From Actinomadura darangshiensis (lineage in GTDB: Bacteria > Actinomycetota > Actinomycetes > Streptosporangiales > Streptosporangiaceae), in NCBI RefSeq assembly GCF_004349235.1, contig NZ_SMKY01000006.1:1-64000 (forward strand): a stretch of 64,000 bases of DNA, read 5' to 3'. Below are positions 8,878-17,314 of the stretch, piece by piece. The number at the start of each line of letters is the position of its first letter. Positions within the stretch are counted from its first letter, which is position 1. The notes under the pieces are model-generated. The model was not told the DNA's origin. It was given only the letters and a program-made list of their open reading frames with translations, and searched no databases. Made by a program: the position numbers and the translations under genes.

Positions 8878-10542
8878 TTACGGGAGGAAGCGCCGGCGGC
8901 CCGCGGCGACGAACTCCTCCCGGAGCGCCGCCTTGTCCGCCTCGGTCATCGGGACGTAGTCGGGCGCGCCCCGGCCGGTCCACCGGAAGACCGGGTCGTC
9001 GGTGCGCCAGCCGTCGAGCTGCAGTTCCTTCTTCTTGAGCTTCCCCGAGCCGGTGGTCGGCAACGCGTGCGAGACGCGCACGAACCGCGGCGCGCCCTTG
9101 GTGCCGAGGTCGTCCTGGCCGGCGAGGAACGCCGGGAGGTCCAGGTCCTCGAACCCGACGCCGGGCGGGACCTCGACCGCCGCCATCACCTGGTCGCCGG
9201 AGCGCGGGTCGGGGACGCCGAACGCGACCGCGTCCACGATCTTCGGGTGCCGCCGGACGACGTTCTGGGTGAGCAGCGCGGAGATGTTCTCCGAGTCGAC
9301 CCGGATCCAGTCGCCGGACCGCCCGCCGAAGTACAGGAAGCCGTCGCCGTCGATGTAGCCGAGGTCGCCCGTCCAGTACCAGCCGTGCCGGACGCGCTCC
9401 GCGTCCGCCTCGGGGTTGTTGTAGTAGCCCTCGAACTTGGCGGCGCCGTGCACGTCGACGATCTCGCCGACGGCGGCCTCGGCGTTGGTGACGCGGCCGT
9501 GCTCGTCCAGGACCGCGGGCGCGCAGGTCTCGCGCGTCTCCGGGTGGACGATCCGGACGCCGTCGTGGGCGGGGCGACCGAACGCGGTCGGCGGCGTCTC
9601 CGGCACCCGCTTGATCATCCCGGCGCTCTCGCTGGACCCGTAGCCCTCGACGAGCTTCGCGCCGAAGCGGCGCAGGAATTCGGCCTTGTCCTCGGGGGAC
9701 GCCTCCGTCCCGAATCCGTGCGTGAGGGTGTTGTCGCCGTCGTCCGGCAGCTCGGGTGTGGCGAGGACGTAGCCGATCGCCTTCCCGACGTAGGTGAAGA
9801 ACGTCGCGCCGTAGTACCGGACGTCCGGCAGGAACCCGGACGCGGAGAACCTCCGCCCGAGGACGACGGCCGCGCCGGCCGCGAGCGACGGCGCCCACAG
9901 CGCCATCAGCGCGTTGCCGTGGAACAGCGGCATCGAGCAGTAGCTGATGTCGTCGCGCTTGATGTCGTACTTGGCGCTGTTGTTGCGGCCCAGCTCGGCG
10001 AGGCGGCCCTGCGAGCAGCGCGCCGCCTTCGACGCCCCGGTCGTCCCGGACGTGAACAGCAGCAGGATCTGCGTCAGCGGGGTGACCGACTCGTCTGGCG
10101 CGGGCTCGCAGGCGTGGGCCGCGACTCTCGCCTCGTAGCCGTCGTCGTCGATCAGGAGGAAGCGGTCGCGCGGGACGCCGATGTCGAGGCCGTCCAGCAG
10201 CTTCAGCCCGTCCCGGTCGGTGACGAGAAGCTGGAGGTCGGTGTGCCGGACCTCCTGCTCCAGGTAGGTACCGGTCCGGGTCGCGTTGATGCCGACGATC
10301 GTCGCGCCGCTGAGCGCCGCCGCCCCGAGCCACAGGATGTACTCGGGGACGTTCTCCAGCAGTACGCCGATGTGGAACGGCCCGTCCCGCCGCAGGTCGC
10401 GGGCCAGCGAAGCCCGCGCCGCGCTCTCCCGGACGACCTCGTCCCACGTCCACGTGCGCTCGCGGCTGCGCAGGCCCGGCCGGTCGTCGCCCAGCCGCGC
10501 CAGCAGCAGCGCCGCGATCGTCTCGTCACGCACGCGCGGCAC
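8878..10542 (-). CDS. Acyl-CoA synthetase, FadD17-like (probable steroid side-chain CoA ligase)
   Basis: A 554-residue member of the AMP-forming synthetase family. The phosphate-binding loop reads LLFTSGTTGASKAA (the usual Pro-Lys-Gly is Ala-Ser-Lys-Ala). Later come YGSSES, GWYWTGDLGYID, GRSGDWIRVDSENI and a C-terminal GSGKLKKKEL with the catalytic Lys. The GRSGDWIR form is characteristic of FadD17/FadD1-type enzymes, which activate steroid carboxylates. Its place at the head of the side-chain operon fits activation of the shortened side chain, but the chain length is an inference. The start is a GTG at 10542 or a GTG at 10533. Both overlap the end of the upstream reductase gene. Confidence 0.82.
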   Translation of the reverse strand: MPRVRDETIAALLLARLGDDRPGLRSRERTWTWDEVVRESAARASLARDLRRDGPFHIGVLLENVPEYILWLGAAALSGATIVGINATRTGTYLEQEVRHTDLQLLVTDRDGLKLLDGLDIGVPRDRFLLIDDDGYEARVAAHACEPAPDESVTPLTQILLLFTSGTTGASKAARCSQGRLAELGRNNSAKYDIKRDDISYCSMPLFHGNALMALWAPSLAAGAAVVLGRRFSASGFLPDVRYYGATFFTYVGKAIGYVLATPELPDDGDNTLTHGFGTEASPEDKAEFLRRFGAKLVEGYGSSESAGMIKRVPETPPTAFGRPAHDGVRIVHPETRETCAPAVLDEHGRVTNAEAAVGEIVDVHGAAKFEGYYNNPEADAERVRHGWYWTGDLGYIDGDGFLYFGGRSGDWIRVDSENISALLTQNVVRRHPKIVDAVAFGVPDPRSGDQVMAAVEVPPGVGFEDLDLPAFLAGQDDLGTKGAPRFVRVSHALPTTGSGKLKKKELQLDGWRTDDPVFRWTGRGAPDYVPMTEADKAALREEFVAAGRRRFLP

Positions 10543-11725
10543 CCCAGGCCGGCTCGGTGGACAGGACGCAGTGGGTGCCGCCGTAGATCGCGGTCATGCA
10601 CTTGTTGCAGTGGATGCACAGCGACTCGGTGGCGGGCTCGTCCTTGATCCGGTTGATCAGGTCGGGCTCGCGCAGCAGGGCGCGGGCCATCGCGACGAAC
10701 TGGAAGCCCTCCGCCATGGCGGTGTCCATGCCGGCCTTGTCGGTGACGCCGCCGAGCAGGATCATCGGCAGCTTCACCGCGGCGCGGATCTGCCGGGCGT
10801 CCTTCAGCAGGTAGAGGTCCTCGTAGGGGTAGGACTTCAGGAAGTGCTTGCCGACGAGCTTGATCCCGAGCTTGGTCGGCTGCTTCATGACGGCCGCGAA
10901 CTCCCGCAGCGGCGCGTCGCCCTTGAACAGGTACATGGGGTTGAGCAGGGAGCTGCCGGCGGTCATCTGGAGGGCGTCGACCGAGCCGTCGGCCTCCAGC
11001 CAGCGGGCGACCTGGATGGCCTCATCGACCCAGAAGCCGCCGGGCACGCCGTCGTCCATGTTGAGCTTCGCGGTGACCGCGATGCGGTCGCCGACGGCGT
11101 CGCGGACGGCGCGGCCGATGTCGCGCGCCAGCCGGGCACGGTTCTCCAGCGACCCGCCGTACTCGTCCTTGCGGTGGTTGACCTTGGGGCTGAGGAACGA
11201 GCTGGTCAGGTAGTTGTGCCCCATGTGGATCTCGATCGAGTCGAAACCGGCGTCGATCGCCATCCTGCCCGCGCGGGCGTGCTCCTCGACGACGCGCGCC
11301 AGGTCCGCCTGCGTGACGGCCTTGGTGAAGGTCTGCGTGGTCAGGTGGAAGTGGCGGCTGGGCGCGAGCGCGGGCAGCTTGTTGCTCTTGGGGTTGGCGA
11401 CCGGTCCGGCGTGCCCGATCTGCGCCTGGGCGGCGGCTCCCTCGGCGTGCACGGCGTCGGTCAGCTTCCGCAGGCCGGGCATCGCCTCGTCCCGCCAGTA
11501 GATCTGCCTGCGGTCGGTGCGCCCCTCCGGCGCGACCGCGCAGTACGCGACGGTCGTCATCCCGACACCGCCGCGGGCGTGGCGGACATGGAAGTCGATC
11601 AGCGCGTCGGTGACCTGGCCGTCCTTCGTCAGCCCCTCGTAGGTCGCCGCCTTGACGATGCGGTTCCGCAGCGTGACCGGCCCCAGCTTCCCCGGGGCGA
11701 ACACGTCGGGCGTCGGGTCGTTCAT
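10526..11725 (-). CDS. Old-yellow-enzyme/2,4-dienoyl-CoA-reductase-type flavin oxidoreductase
   Basis: A 399-residue FMN TIM barrel. The start MNDPTPDVFAPGKLGPVTLRNRI aligns with the family. HMGHNYLTSSFLSPKVNHRKDEYGG (catalytic His and Tyr region) lies mid-protein. The C-terminus has CIHCNKCMTAIYGGTHC, the 4Fe-4S ligands of the dienoyl-CoA reductase branch. The second FAD/NAD half of classic FadH is absent, so this is a one-domain form. It is the first gene of the side-chain operon and could reduce a steroid or dienoyl intermediate. That role is inferred only from position. A TCCCG...CGGGA palindrome lies upstream at 11783-11797. Confidence 0.8.
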   Translation of the reverse strand: MNDPTPDVFAPGKLGPVTLRNRIVKAATYEGLTKDGQVTDALIDFHVRHARGGVGMTTVAYCAVAPEGRTDRRQIYWRDEAMPGLRKLTDAVHAEGAAAQAQIGHAGPVANPKSNKLPALAPSRHFHLTTQTFTKAVTQADLARVVEEHARAGRMAIDAGFDSIEIHMGHNYLTSSFLSPKVNHRKDEYGGSLENRARLARDIGRAVRDAVGDRIAVTAKLNMDDGVPGGFWVDEAIQVARWLEADGSVDALQMTAGSSLLNPMYLFKGDAPLREFAAVMKQPTKLGIKLVGKHFLKSYPYEDLYLLKDARQIRAAVKLPMILLGGVTDKAGMDTAMAEGFQFVAMARALLREPDLINRIKDEPATESLCIHCNKCMTAIYGGTHCVLSTEPAWGAARA

Positions 11726-11782
11726 GAGAAATCCTCCATCCGGACGAACGCTAATCAGCGGGACGCCCGAACACTCCGGACA

Positions 11783-11797
11783 TCCCGCTGACCGGGA
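11783..11797. promoter_or_regulatory. Steroid-regulon palindrome A
   Basis: TCCCGCTGACCGGGA, with perfect 5-bp arms. It lies 58 bases upstream of the OYE-led side-chain operon, just beyond the stop of the preceding gene. A degenerate second copy (TCCCGCTGATTAGCG on the minus strand) lies at 11750-11764. Same motif as sites B to F. Confidence 0.65.
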
Positions 11798-11798
11798 G

Positions 11799-12149
11799 TC
11801 AACGGGACTTCAGGGCTTCGGCCAACTGGTCTGCCTGCGACTGGTGCTCCATCAGCTGGCGTAGGAGCCATAGGCGGAGGACTCTCGTTATCGCGGCCGT
11901 CAGGTACACCGCCGCGCCTAGGACCGTCACCGCCAGGAAGCCGACGGCGAGGGTCTGGAGCGAGCCGACGTCCCGCATGTCGTCCTTGGTGAGCGAGATG
12001 TTGTAGGCGATGAAGGTGCCGACGACGCCGACGACCATGGCCAGGGCCCCGGCGATGCGGAACACGCCGTCGAAGCGGGACTGGCCGGTCCTGAGCTTCT
12101 GCCGCGCCACGTCGTCCTTGAACCGCCGGCGCCGTTCCTCAGTGAGCAT
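11799..12149 (-). CDS. Small two-helix membrane protein, unknown function
   Basis: A 116-residue protein. It has a basic N-terminus (residues 1-28), two hydrophobic helices (about 30-50, AGALAMVVGVVGTFIAYN, and 66-90, LAVGFLAVTVLGAAVYLTAAI) and an amphipathic Gln/Glu-rich tail. It follows livF by six bases, so it is probably the last gene of the transporter operon. I do not recognise the family and assign no function. An accessory membrane role for the transporter is possible but untested. Confidence 0.7.
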   Translation of the reverse strand: MLTEERRRRFKDDVARQKLRTGQSRFDGVFRIAGALAMVVGVVGTFIAYNISLTKDDMRDVGSLQTLAVGFLAVTVLGAAVYLTAAITRVLRLWLLRQLMEHQSQADQLAEALKSR

Positions 12150-12155
12150 GTCGGG

Positions 12156-12866
12156 TCAACCTCCCAGGTAGTCGCTGGACAGCCGGTCTTCGATCTCGGC
12201 GGGCGGGCCGGCCGCCACCACGCGCCCGTTCAGCATCAGCGCGGCGGTGTCGGCGATCGGCAGGACGGCGCGGGCGAACTGCTCCGCGACCAGCACCGAC
12301 AGGCCGCCCTGGACCAGCTCGGCGACCGTCTCGTACATCTTGGTGACGATCATGGGCGCGAGGCCCATGGACAGCTCGTCGAGCAGCAGCACCGCCGGGT
12401 CCGTGCCGAGCGCGCGCGACAGCGCGAGCATCTGCTGCTCGCCGCCGGACATCGATCCGGCGAGCTGGTGGCGGCGTTCGCCGAGGACGGGGAAGCGGGC
12501 GTACGCCTTCTCCTCCAGGTCGGCGAGGCGGGCGCCGGTCCCGGTGGCGGCCCACAGGTTCTCCCGCACCGTCAGGTTGGGGAAGATCCCGCGGCCCTCG
12601 GGGATGGAGCACACGCCGAGGCGGGCCGCGTCCTGCGCGGAGACGCCGTTCACCTTGCGTCCGGCGTAGCGCAGCTCGCCGCCGGCCAGCGGGTGCAGGC
12701 CCGCGCAGACCCGCATCGCGGTCGACTTCCCGCCGCCGTTCGGGCCGAGCAGCGCCAGCAGCGACCCCGGCCGCAGCGCCAGGTCGACGCCGTGCAGGAC
12801 CTCGATGGCGCCGTAGCCCGCGCGGACCCCCTCCAGTTCCAGGAGCGGGGCGGCCTCCTCAGCCAT
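12156..12866 (-). CDS. livF: Branched-chain-type ABC transporter ATP-binding protein LivF
   Basis: A 236-residue ABC ATPase with Walker A LLGPNGGGKST, the LivF-style ICSIPEGRGIFPNLTVREN, signature MSGGEQQMLALSRALG, Walker B AVLLLDELSMGLAP and VAEQFAR as H-loop region. In that last motif the usual switch His is replaced by Gln, which is common in LivF. It would power uptake with LivG, the LivHM permease and LivK. The start overlaps the end of livG by 8 bases. The substrate of the system is unlikely to be read from this subunit. Confidence 0.9.
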   Translation of the reverse strand: MAEEAAPLLELEGVRAGYGAIEVLHGVDLALRPGSLLALLGPNGGGKSTAMRVCAGLHPLAGGELRYAGRKVNGVSAQDAARLGVCSIPEGRGIFPNLTVRENLWAATGTGARLADLEEKAYARFPVLGERRHQLAGSMSGGEQQMLALSRALGTDPAVLLLDELSMGLAPMIVTKMYETVAELVQGGLSVLVAEQFARAVLPIADTAALMLNGRVVAAGPPAEIEDRLSSDYLGG

Positions 12867-13596
12867 GGGACGCCTCCTCGGTGCCGATGTAGGCGGCGAT
12901 GACCTCCGGCGACTCCTTGATCTCCCGCGGGGTGCCGGACGCGATGAGCGCGCCGTAGTCGAGGACGTGGATCGTGGCGCACAGCCGCATGACCAGCGGC
13001 AGGTCGTGCTCGACGAGGCAGACCGCGAGGCCCTCGGCGGCCAGGCCGGTGAGCATCCCGGCGAACGCCTCCGTCTCGCGCTCGGTCTGGCCGGACGCGG
13101 GCTCGTCCAGCAGCAGGACGCGCGGTGAGGTCATCAGCGCGCGTGCCACCTCCACGACGCGGGCCCGCCCGATCGGGATGTCGGACACGTCGCGGCCGGC
13201 GATGTCGGTGAGCCCGGTGCGTTCGAGGACCTTGTCGGTCTCCTCGTCCAGGTCGAACCGCTTGCGGGTGCCGCTGCGGAGGATGTCGCCGGCGACGCGG
13301 ACGTTGTCGCGCACTGACAGCGACAGGAACAGCTCCAGGCGCTGGAACGTCCGCGCCATGCCGCGCCGCGCGCGCTTGGCCGGGGACAGTTTGGTGATGT
13401 CGTCCCCGTCCAGCAGCACCTGGCCCGACGCGGGCTTCTGCAGGCCGGTGATGGTGTTGAACATCGTGGTCTTGCCGGCGCCGTTCGGGCCGATCAGCCC
13501 GGTGATCCGCCCTTCGTCGACGGTGAGGCCGACGTCGTCGACGGCGGTGTTGCCGCCGAACCGGACGGTGATGGCCTTCGTCTCAAGCAGTGACAC
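12859..13596 (-). CDS. livG: Branched-chain-type ABC transporter ATP-binding protein LivG
   Basis: A 245-residue ABC ATPase. It has Walker A IGPNGAGKTTMFNTITGL, the LivG-type GMARTFQRLELF, a signature region IPIGRARVVEVARALM (a diverged LSGGQ, reading DIPIGR) and Walker B VLLLDEPASG followed by VEHDL (H-loop). The diverged signature is worth noting, since LivG normally has LSYGQQ. The GTG start lies inside the end of livHM (14-base overlap), so expression is coupled. Confidence 0.88.
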   Translation of the reverse strand: MSLLETKAITVRFGGNTAVDDVGLTVDEGRITGLIGPNGAGKTTMFNTITGLQKPASGQVLLDGDDITKLSPAKRARRGMARTFQRLELFLSLSVRDNVRVAGDILRSGTRKRFDLDEETDKVLERTGLTDIAGRDVSDIPIGRARVVEVARALMTSPRVLLLDEPASGQTERETEAFAGMLTGLAAEGLAVCLVEHDLPLVMRLCATIHVLDYGALIASGTPREIKESPEVIAAYIGTEEASHG

Positions 13597-15811
13597 GGGC
13601 CCCTCCCTTCTCCAAGGCGGCGGTCAGGCCGAGTTCGCGGTCGAGGCGCGCGCGCAGCTCGTCGGTGTAGGGCTCGTCCACGCCGGCCAGTTCCAGCGGC
13701 ACCGGACGGGTCCGCCGTTCCGCCAGGTAGCTGCGGCCGACGACGGGCAGCAGCATCGCCGCGCACAGGGCGATGAGCGCGAACGTCCAGGTGCCGATCA
13801 CATCGGTGAGCGCGAGGACGTAAAGGACCGCGCCGAGCGCGCCCGCCCCGTACAGGACGGGCTTGGCGTCCCGCATGGCCCGGTAGCCGTCGATGATGTC
13901 GTGCACGAATCCGCTCGGGTTCCGGCCGACGCCCATGCCGACCAGCGCCGTCCCGACGAGGACGAGGTGGCCGAGCGCCGTGTAGATCGTGGCCATGCCC
14001 TCGTTCGCCAGCGCCAGGTCGCCGAACGTCGAGACGAGGACGGCCGAGCCGACGCCCGCCATCAGCCCGCCGACCAGGGCGCCGCTGAGGTACCCGATGC
14101 CGGCGACCACGACGAGCATCAGCAGCGCGAGGCTGCCGGTGAACGAGAAGTTCTCCTGCGCGACGGTCCCGGTCGCGGACGACATCAGCACGCCGCCGAG
14201 CCCGGCGATCGCCGCGGAGATCATGAAGACGCTCAGCTTCAGCCGGACGAGGTTCTGCCCGAGCATCGCCGACGCAGCCGGGCTGTCCTTCATCGCCGCG
14301 AGCCGCCGCCCGTACCCGCCGTTGCGGAGCGCGGCCAGCCCGACCGCGATCAGCGCGAACAGGACGGTGGCGGTCATCAGGAACGTGGTCCCGTCCCGCA
14401 GATCGAGGGGGCCGACCTTGAGCGGCGGGACGACGAGCGAGCCATCCGGGAACAGGGTGAACGTCGTCCCGAACAGGTGGTGCTCGGTGGTGTCGCGCAG
14501 CACCATGTTCGACAGGAACTCGCCGAACGCCATCGTCGCGAGTGCCAGGTAGAGGCCGCGGAGCCGCAGCGCGGGCAGCGCGACCAGGCCGCCGACCAGT
14601 GCCGCCGCGACCACCGCCAGCAGCACCCCCTGGATGTTCATCCGGGCGGCGAGCCCGGTGCCCTCCACGCCGAAGTGGAACGCCACGACGGTCGCGACCG
14701 CCCCGAACGCCAGCGGCGCGAGGTTCAGCTCGCCCGCGTAGCCGGTCAGGACCGTCAGCGACAGCGCGATGATCGCGAACGTCATGCCGAGCGCGAACGT
14801 GGTGACGCCCGACTCCGGCAGCAGCAGGCTGTAGAGGTAGACGGCCGCGACCAGCGCGGCCGCCCACACCGCCGCGGCCCGGACGGCCGGCACCCGGTAC
14901 CGCTCGCGGGTCCGGACCGCGGCCCCGCGCAGCCGGTCCTGGGGCAGCACCACCAGGACCGTGAACAGGATGATCATCGGCAGCGAGACGCGCAGGTTGC
15001 CGGTGAACGTGCCCGCCGACGGCAGGTAGGCGAGCACGTAGTTGGCGGCCAGGCCGAGCACCATCGCGCCGGCGAAGGTGCGGGGTATGCTGCGCAGCCG
15101 GCCGAACATCGCCGCCGCGAACGCGTCGATCACCAGCAGGGTCAGCGCGTTCGCGTCCAGCCCGCCGCCGCTGATCGGCACGATCAGCACCCCGGCGAGG
15201 ACGGCGAGCGTCGAGCCGAGCGCCCACGACAGCATCGCGGCGCGCTCGGGGTCGTGGCCGTTGCGCCGCAGCAGGTCGGGGTCGTCGACGGAGCCGCGCA
15301 TCACCACGCCCGTCCGGCTGCGGGTGAACAGCACCCGCAGCCCGGCGGCGATCGCGACGGCGGCGGCCAGGCAGACGATCTCGTGGTACCGGACGACCAC
15401 GCCGCCCACCGTGATCTTCGCGCCGGCACCGAAGAACATGCCGACGGTGTGGGCCTCGTCCGGGTTCCAGATCCACTGCGCCAGGTAGACGGTCCCGAGC
15501 AGCACCGCCACCGTCACGATGATCTTCGTGACGTCGGCGGTGCCGCGCAGGCCCCGCATGATGACGGCGTGCAGGGCGGCGCCCATCGCCGGGCCGGCGA
15601 GCCCCACCACGACGATCAGCGCGAGCCACACCGGCCAGCCCCACCGCTCGGTGACGTGCCAGTACAGGAACGTTCCGAACATGGCCTGGGCGCCGTGGGC
15701 GAAGTTGAAGATGCCCGAGGTGTTGTAGGTCAGCACGAGCCCGGAGGCCGCGATGGAGTACACCGAGCCCAGGACCAGCCCCAGGATCGTGTATGTGAGG
15801 AACGTGCTCAT
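13583..15811 (-). CDS. Fused LivH-LivM permease of a branched-chain-type ABC transporter
   Basis: A 742-residue membrane protein that joins both permeases usually encoded separately. Residues 1-290 are LivH-like (start FLTYTILGLVLGSVYSIAASGLVLTY, with the NFAHGAQAMFG motif). About residues 310-610 are LivM-like (FALGMTFAIIALSLTVLTGYAGELNLAPLAF, then LRGLYLALATMAFGEF). After that comes a further hydrophobic part (ALGAVLYVLALTDVIG, FALIALCAAMLLPVVG) and a soluble tail. The start ATG overlaps the livK stop (ATGA). Fusions of this kind occur in actinobacterial LIV-type systems, many of which carry substrates other than amino acids. Confidence 0.87.
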   Translation of the reverse strand: MSTFLTYTILGLVLGSVYSIAASGLVLTYNTSGIFNFAHGAQAMFGTFLYWHVTERWGWPVWLALIVVVGLAGPAMGAALHAVIMRGLRGTADVTKIIVTVAVLLGTVYLAQWIWNPDEAHTVGMFFGAGAKITVGGVVVRYHEIVCLAAAVAIAAGLRVLFTRSRTGVVMRGSVDDPDLLRRNGHDPERAAMLSWALGSTLAVLAGVLIVPISGGGLDANALTLLVIDAFAAAMFGRLRSIPRTFAGAMVLGLAANYVLAYLPSAGTFTGNLRVSLPMIILFTVLVVLPQDRLRGAAVRTRERYRVPAVRAAAVWAAALVAAVYLYSLLLPESGVTTFALGMTFAIIALSLTVLTGYAGELNLAPLAFGAVATVVAFHFGVEGTGLAARMNIQGVLLAVVAAALVGGLVALPALRLRGLYLALATMAFGEFLSNMVLRDTTEHHLFGTTFTLFPDGSLVVPPLKVGPLDLRDGTTFLMTATVLFALIAVGLAALRNGGYGRRLAAMKDSPAASAMLGQNLVRLKLSVFMISAAIAGLGGVLMSSATGTVAQENFSFTGSLALLMLVVVAGIGYLSGALVGGLMAGVGSAVLVSTFGDLALANEGMATIYTALGHLVLVGTALVGMGVGRNPSGFVHDIIDGYRAMRDAKPVLYGAGALGAVLYVLALTDVIGTWTFALIALCAAMLLPVVGRSYLAERRTRPVPLELAGVDEPYTDELRARLDRELGLTAALEKGGARVTA

Positions 15812-17223
15812 GAGGACTGGGGCTTGATCACGTCGCCGGTCAGGAACTTCGTCGAGATCCGGTCGCCGTTGAGCTCCGCCCCCCACGTCTTCGGATCGGT
15901 CTTGACGACGAAGTCGCCGCCGCACTCGAACTCGCCCGTGTCCTTCGGGTAGACCTGCTGGTACTCGGTCTTGTTCAGCTTGACCATGAGCGAGCACGAC
16001 GCCGGCTTGTTGCCGCCCGGGTCGGTCGGCGCGTGCAGGCCGCCGCCCGTCCACTCGTGCACCTTGGAAAGCTCGTTCACGACGCACTGGCGGGTCAGGT
16101 CCGAACCGCACTTCTGCGCGGACTGCGCCCACAGCAGGAACGACGAGGCGGCCTGCATGCCGAGCAGTGCGACCTTGCCCTTCTTGGCGTTGACGAGGTC
16201 CATGTACTGCTTCACCGCGGGGACCTCGCCGGCGTTCTCGAACGGCTGGAAGATCATGCCGACGTGCAGGCCGTCACCGGCCCCCGAGGTGTTCCACTTG
16301 GAGACGAGCGTGCTGTACCAGGTCGCCTCGAAGACGTATTTGGGGTGCGCGCCGGCGCGTTCGATCGACTCCAGCAGGCTGAACTGCCCGGGGTCGGGCG
16401 AGTCGGACGACCACAGGTAGCCCGCCCCGCACTTCTTGATCTTCTCGGCGAACGGCATGTAGCTGCTCTCGCCCTTGTCGTTCAGCCGGACGCCGCAGTC
16501 CAGCGGCTTGATCCCGATCTCCTTCATGGCGCCCGCGACCTTGCTGGTGCCGGTGCTGACGGCCGGGGACGTGGACAGCAGCAGGTCCGTCCTGTCCTTG
16601 AAGTCGGGGAACAGCTTCTCGGCGATGCGGAGCCCGCCGATGTTCAGCATGTCCACCGGGTACGGGACGGCCTCGTACTTCATCGGGCCCATCGCCGCGT
16701 TCGGGCCGACGGTGAAGCCGGCGACGGTCGGCAGCTTGCAGCCCACCCGGTACTGCTCGGCGGCCTCGTCCATCGCGAAGCCCTGCCCGACGAGCATGAA
16801 GTCCTGCTTGCAGGACTCCTGCACGACCTTCGCGGCCTGCATGTAGGCGGCGTCGTACTGGTTGCCCTTGATCTTGCGCCCGTTGATGCCGCCCTGCCCG
16901 TTGCACCAGTCGATCATGGCGCCGACGGCGTCGCCCATCTCCTTGGACAGGCCGGGCGCGGAGGTGAAGCCGCGGTCGTCGCCGTAGCCGATGGTGACGG
17001 CGCCGTCGGTGACGCCCTGGTCGGTCTTGCCCTTGGCGTCGCCGGGGCCGCACGGGGACGGCAGCGTCCCGAACGTCTTGGCGCCCGTGCTCGAACCGCT
17101 GCCGCCCGAGCCGCCCCCTGCGGACAGCCCGTCGGTGCCGGAACGGTCGCTGGCACAGGACGCGGTCGCGAGCGCGACCGCCAAGGCGCCCGCTGCGAGG
17201 CGTCCGATCTTGTCGACCTTCAT
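15808..17223 (-). CDS. Branched-chain-type substrate-binding lipoprotein LivK-like
   Basis: A 471-residue exported protein. It has a basic start and hydrophobic stretch, then the lipobox ATASC (Cys23), a Gly/Ser-rich linker to about residue 50, and a type-1 periplasmic-binding fold (VTIGYGDDRGFTSAPGLSKEMGDAV, GGINGRKIKGNQYDA, FVGQGFAMDEAA-like core). Many Cys residues are present, unlike classical Leu/Ile/Val-binding proteins. A good Shine-Dalgarno sequence (AAAGGAG) precedes the ATG. It starts 91 bases after an SDR gene, and the SDR carries steroid-regulon palindromes in its promoter, so the ligand may be a steroid or steroid acid. That is an inference. Confidence 0.85.
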   Translation of the reverse strand: MKVDKIGRLAAGALAVALATASCASDRSGTDGLSAGGGSGGSGSSTGAKTFGTLPSPCGPGDAKGKTDQGVTDGAVTIGYGDDRGFTSAPGLSKEMGDAVGAMIDWCNGQGGINGRKIKGNQYDAAYMQAAKVVQESCKQDFMLVGQGFAMDEAAEQYRVGCKLPTVAGFTVGPNAAMGPMKYEAVPYPVDMLNIGGLRIAEKLFPDFKDRTDLLLSTSPAVSTGTSKVAGAMKEIGIKPLDCGVRLNDKGESSYMPFAEKIKKCGAGYLWSSDSPDPGQFSLLESIERAGAHPKYVFEATWYSTLVSKWNTSGAGDGLHVGMIFQPFENAGEVPAVKQYMDLVNAKKGKVALLGMQAASSFLLWAQSAQKCGSDLTRQCVVNELSKVHEWTGGGLHAPTDPGGNKPASCSLMVKLNKTEYQQVYPKDTGEFECGGDFVVKTDPKTWGAELNGDRISTKFLTGDVIKPQSS

Positions 17224-17314
17224 TGCGGACGTACTCCTTTCACCCGCCGCGCATGCGGCAGGTGGGGTGGGTGAAGCGGCGGGGAGCGCGTGTGCGGGCG
17301 GACGGGCGGGCCGG

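Noticed and set aside
12974-15952. A plus-strand open frame of 992 residues across the liv genes
   Set aside because: It is rich in Arg, Gln, Asp and His with no domain and lies antisense to livG, livHM and livK, whose motifs are clear. Typical high-GC shadow.
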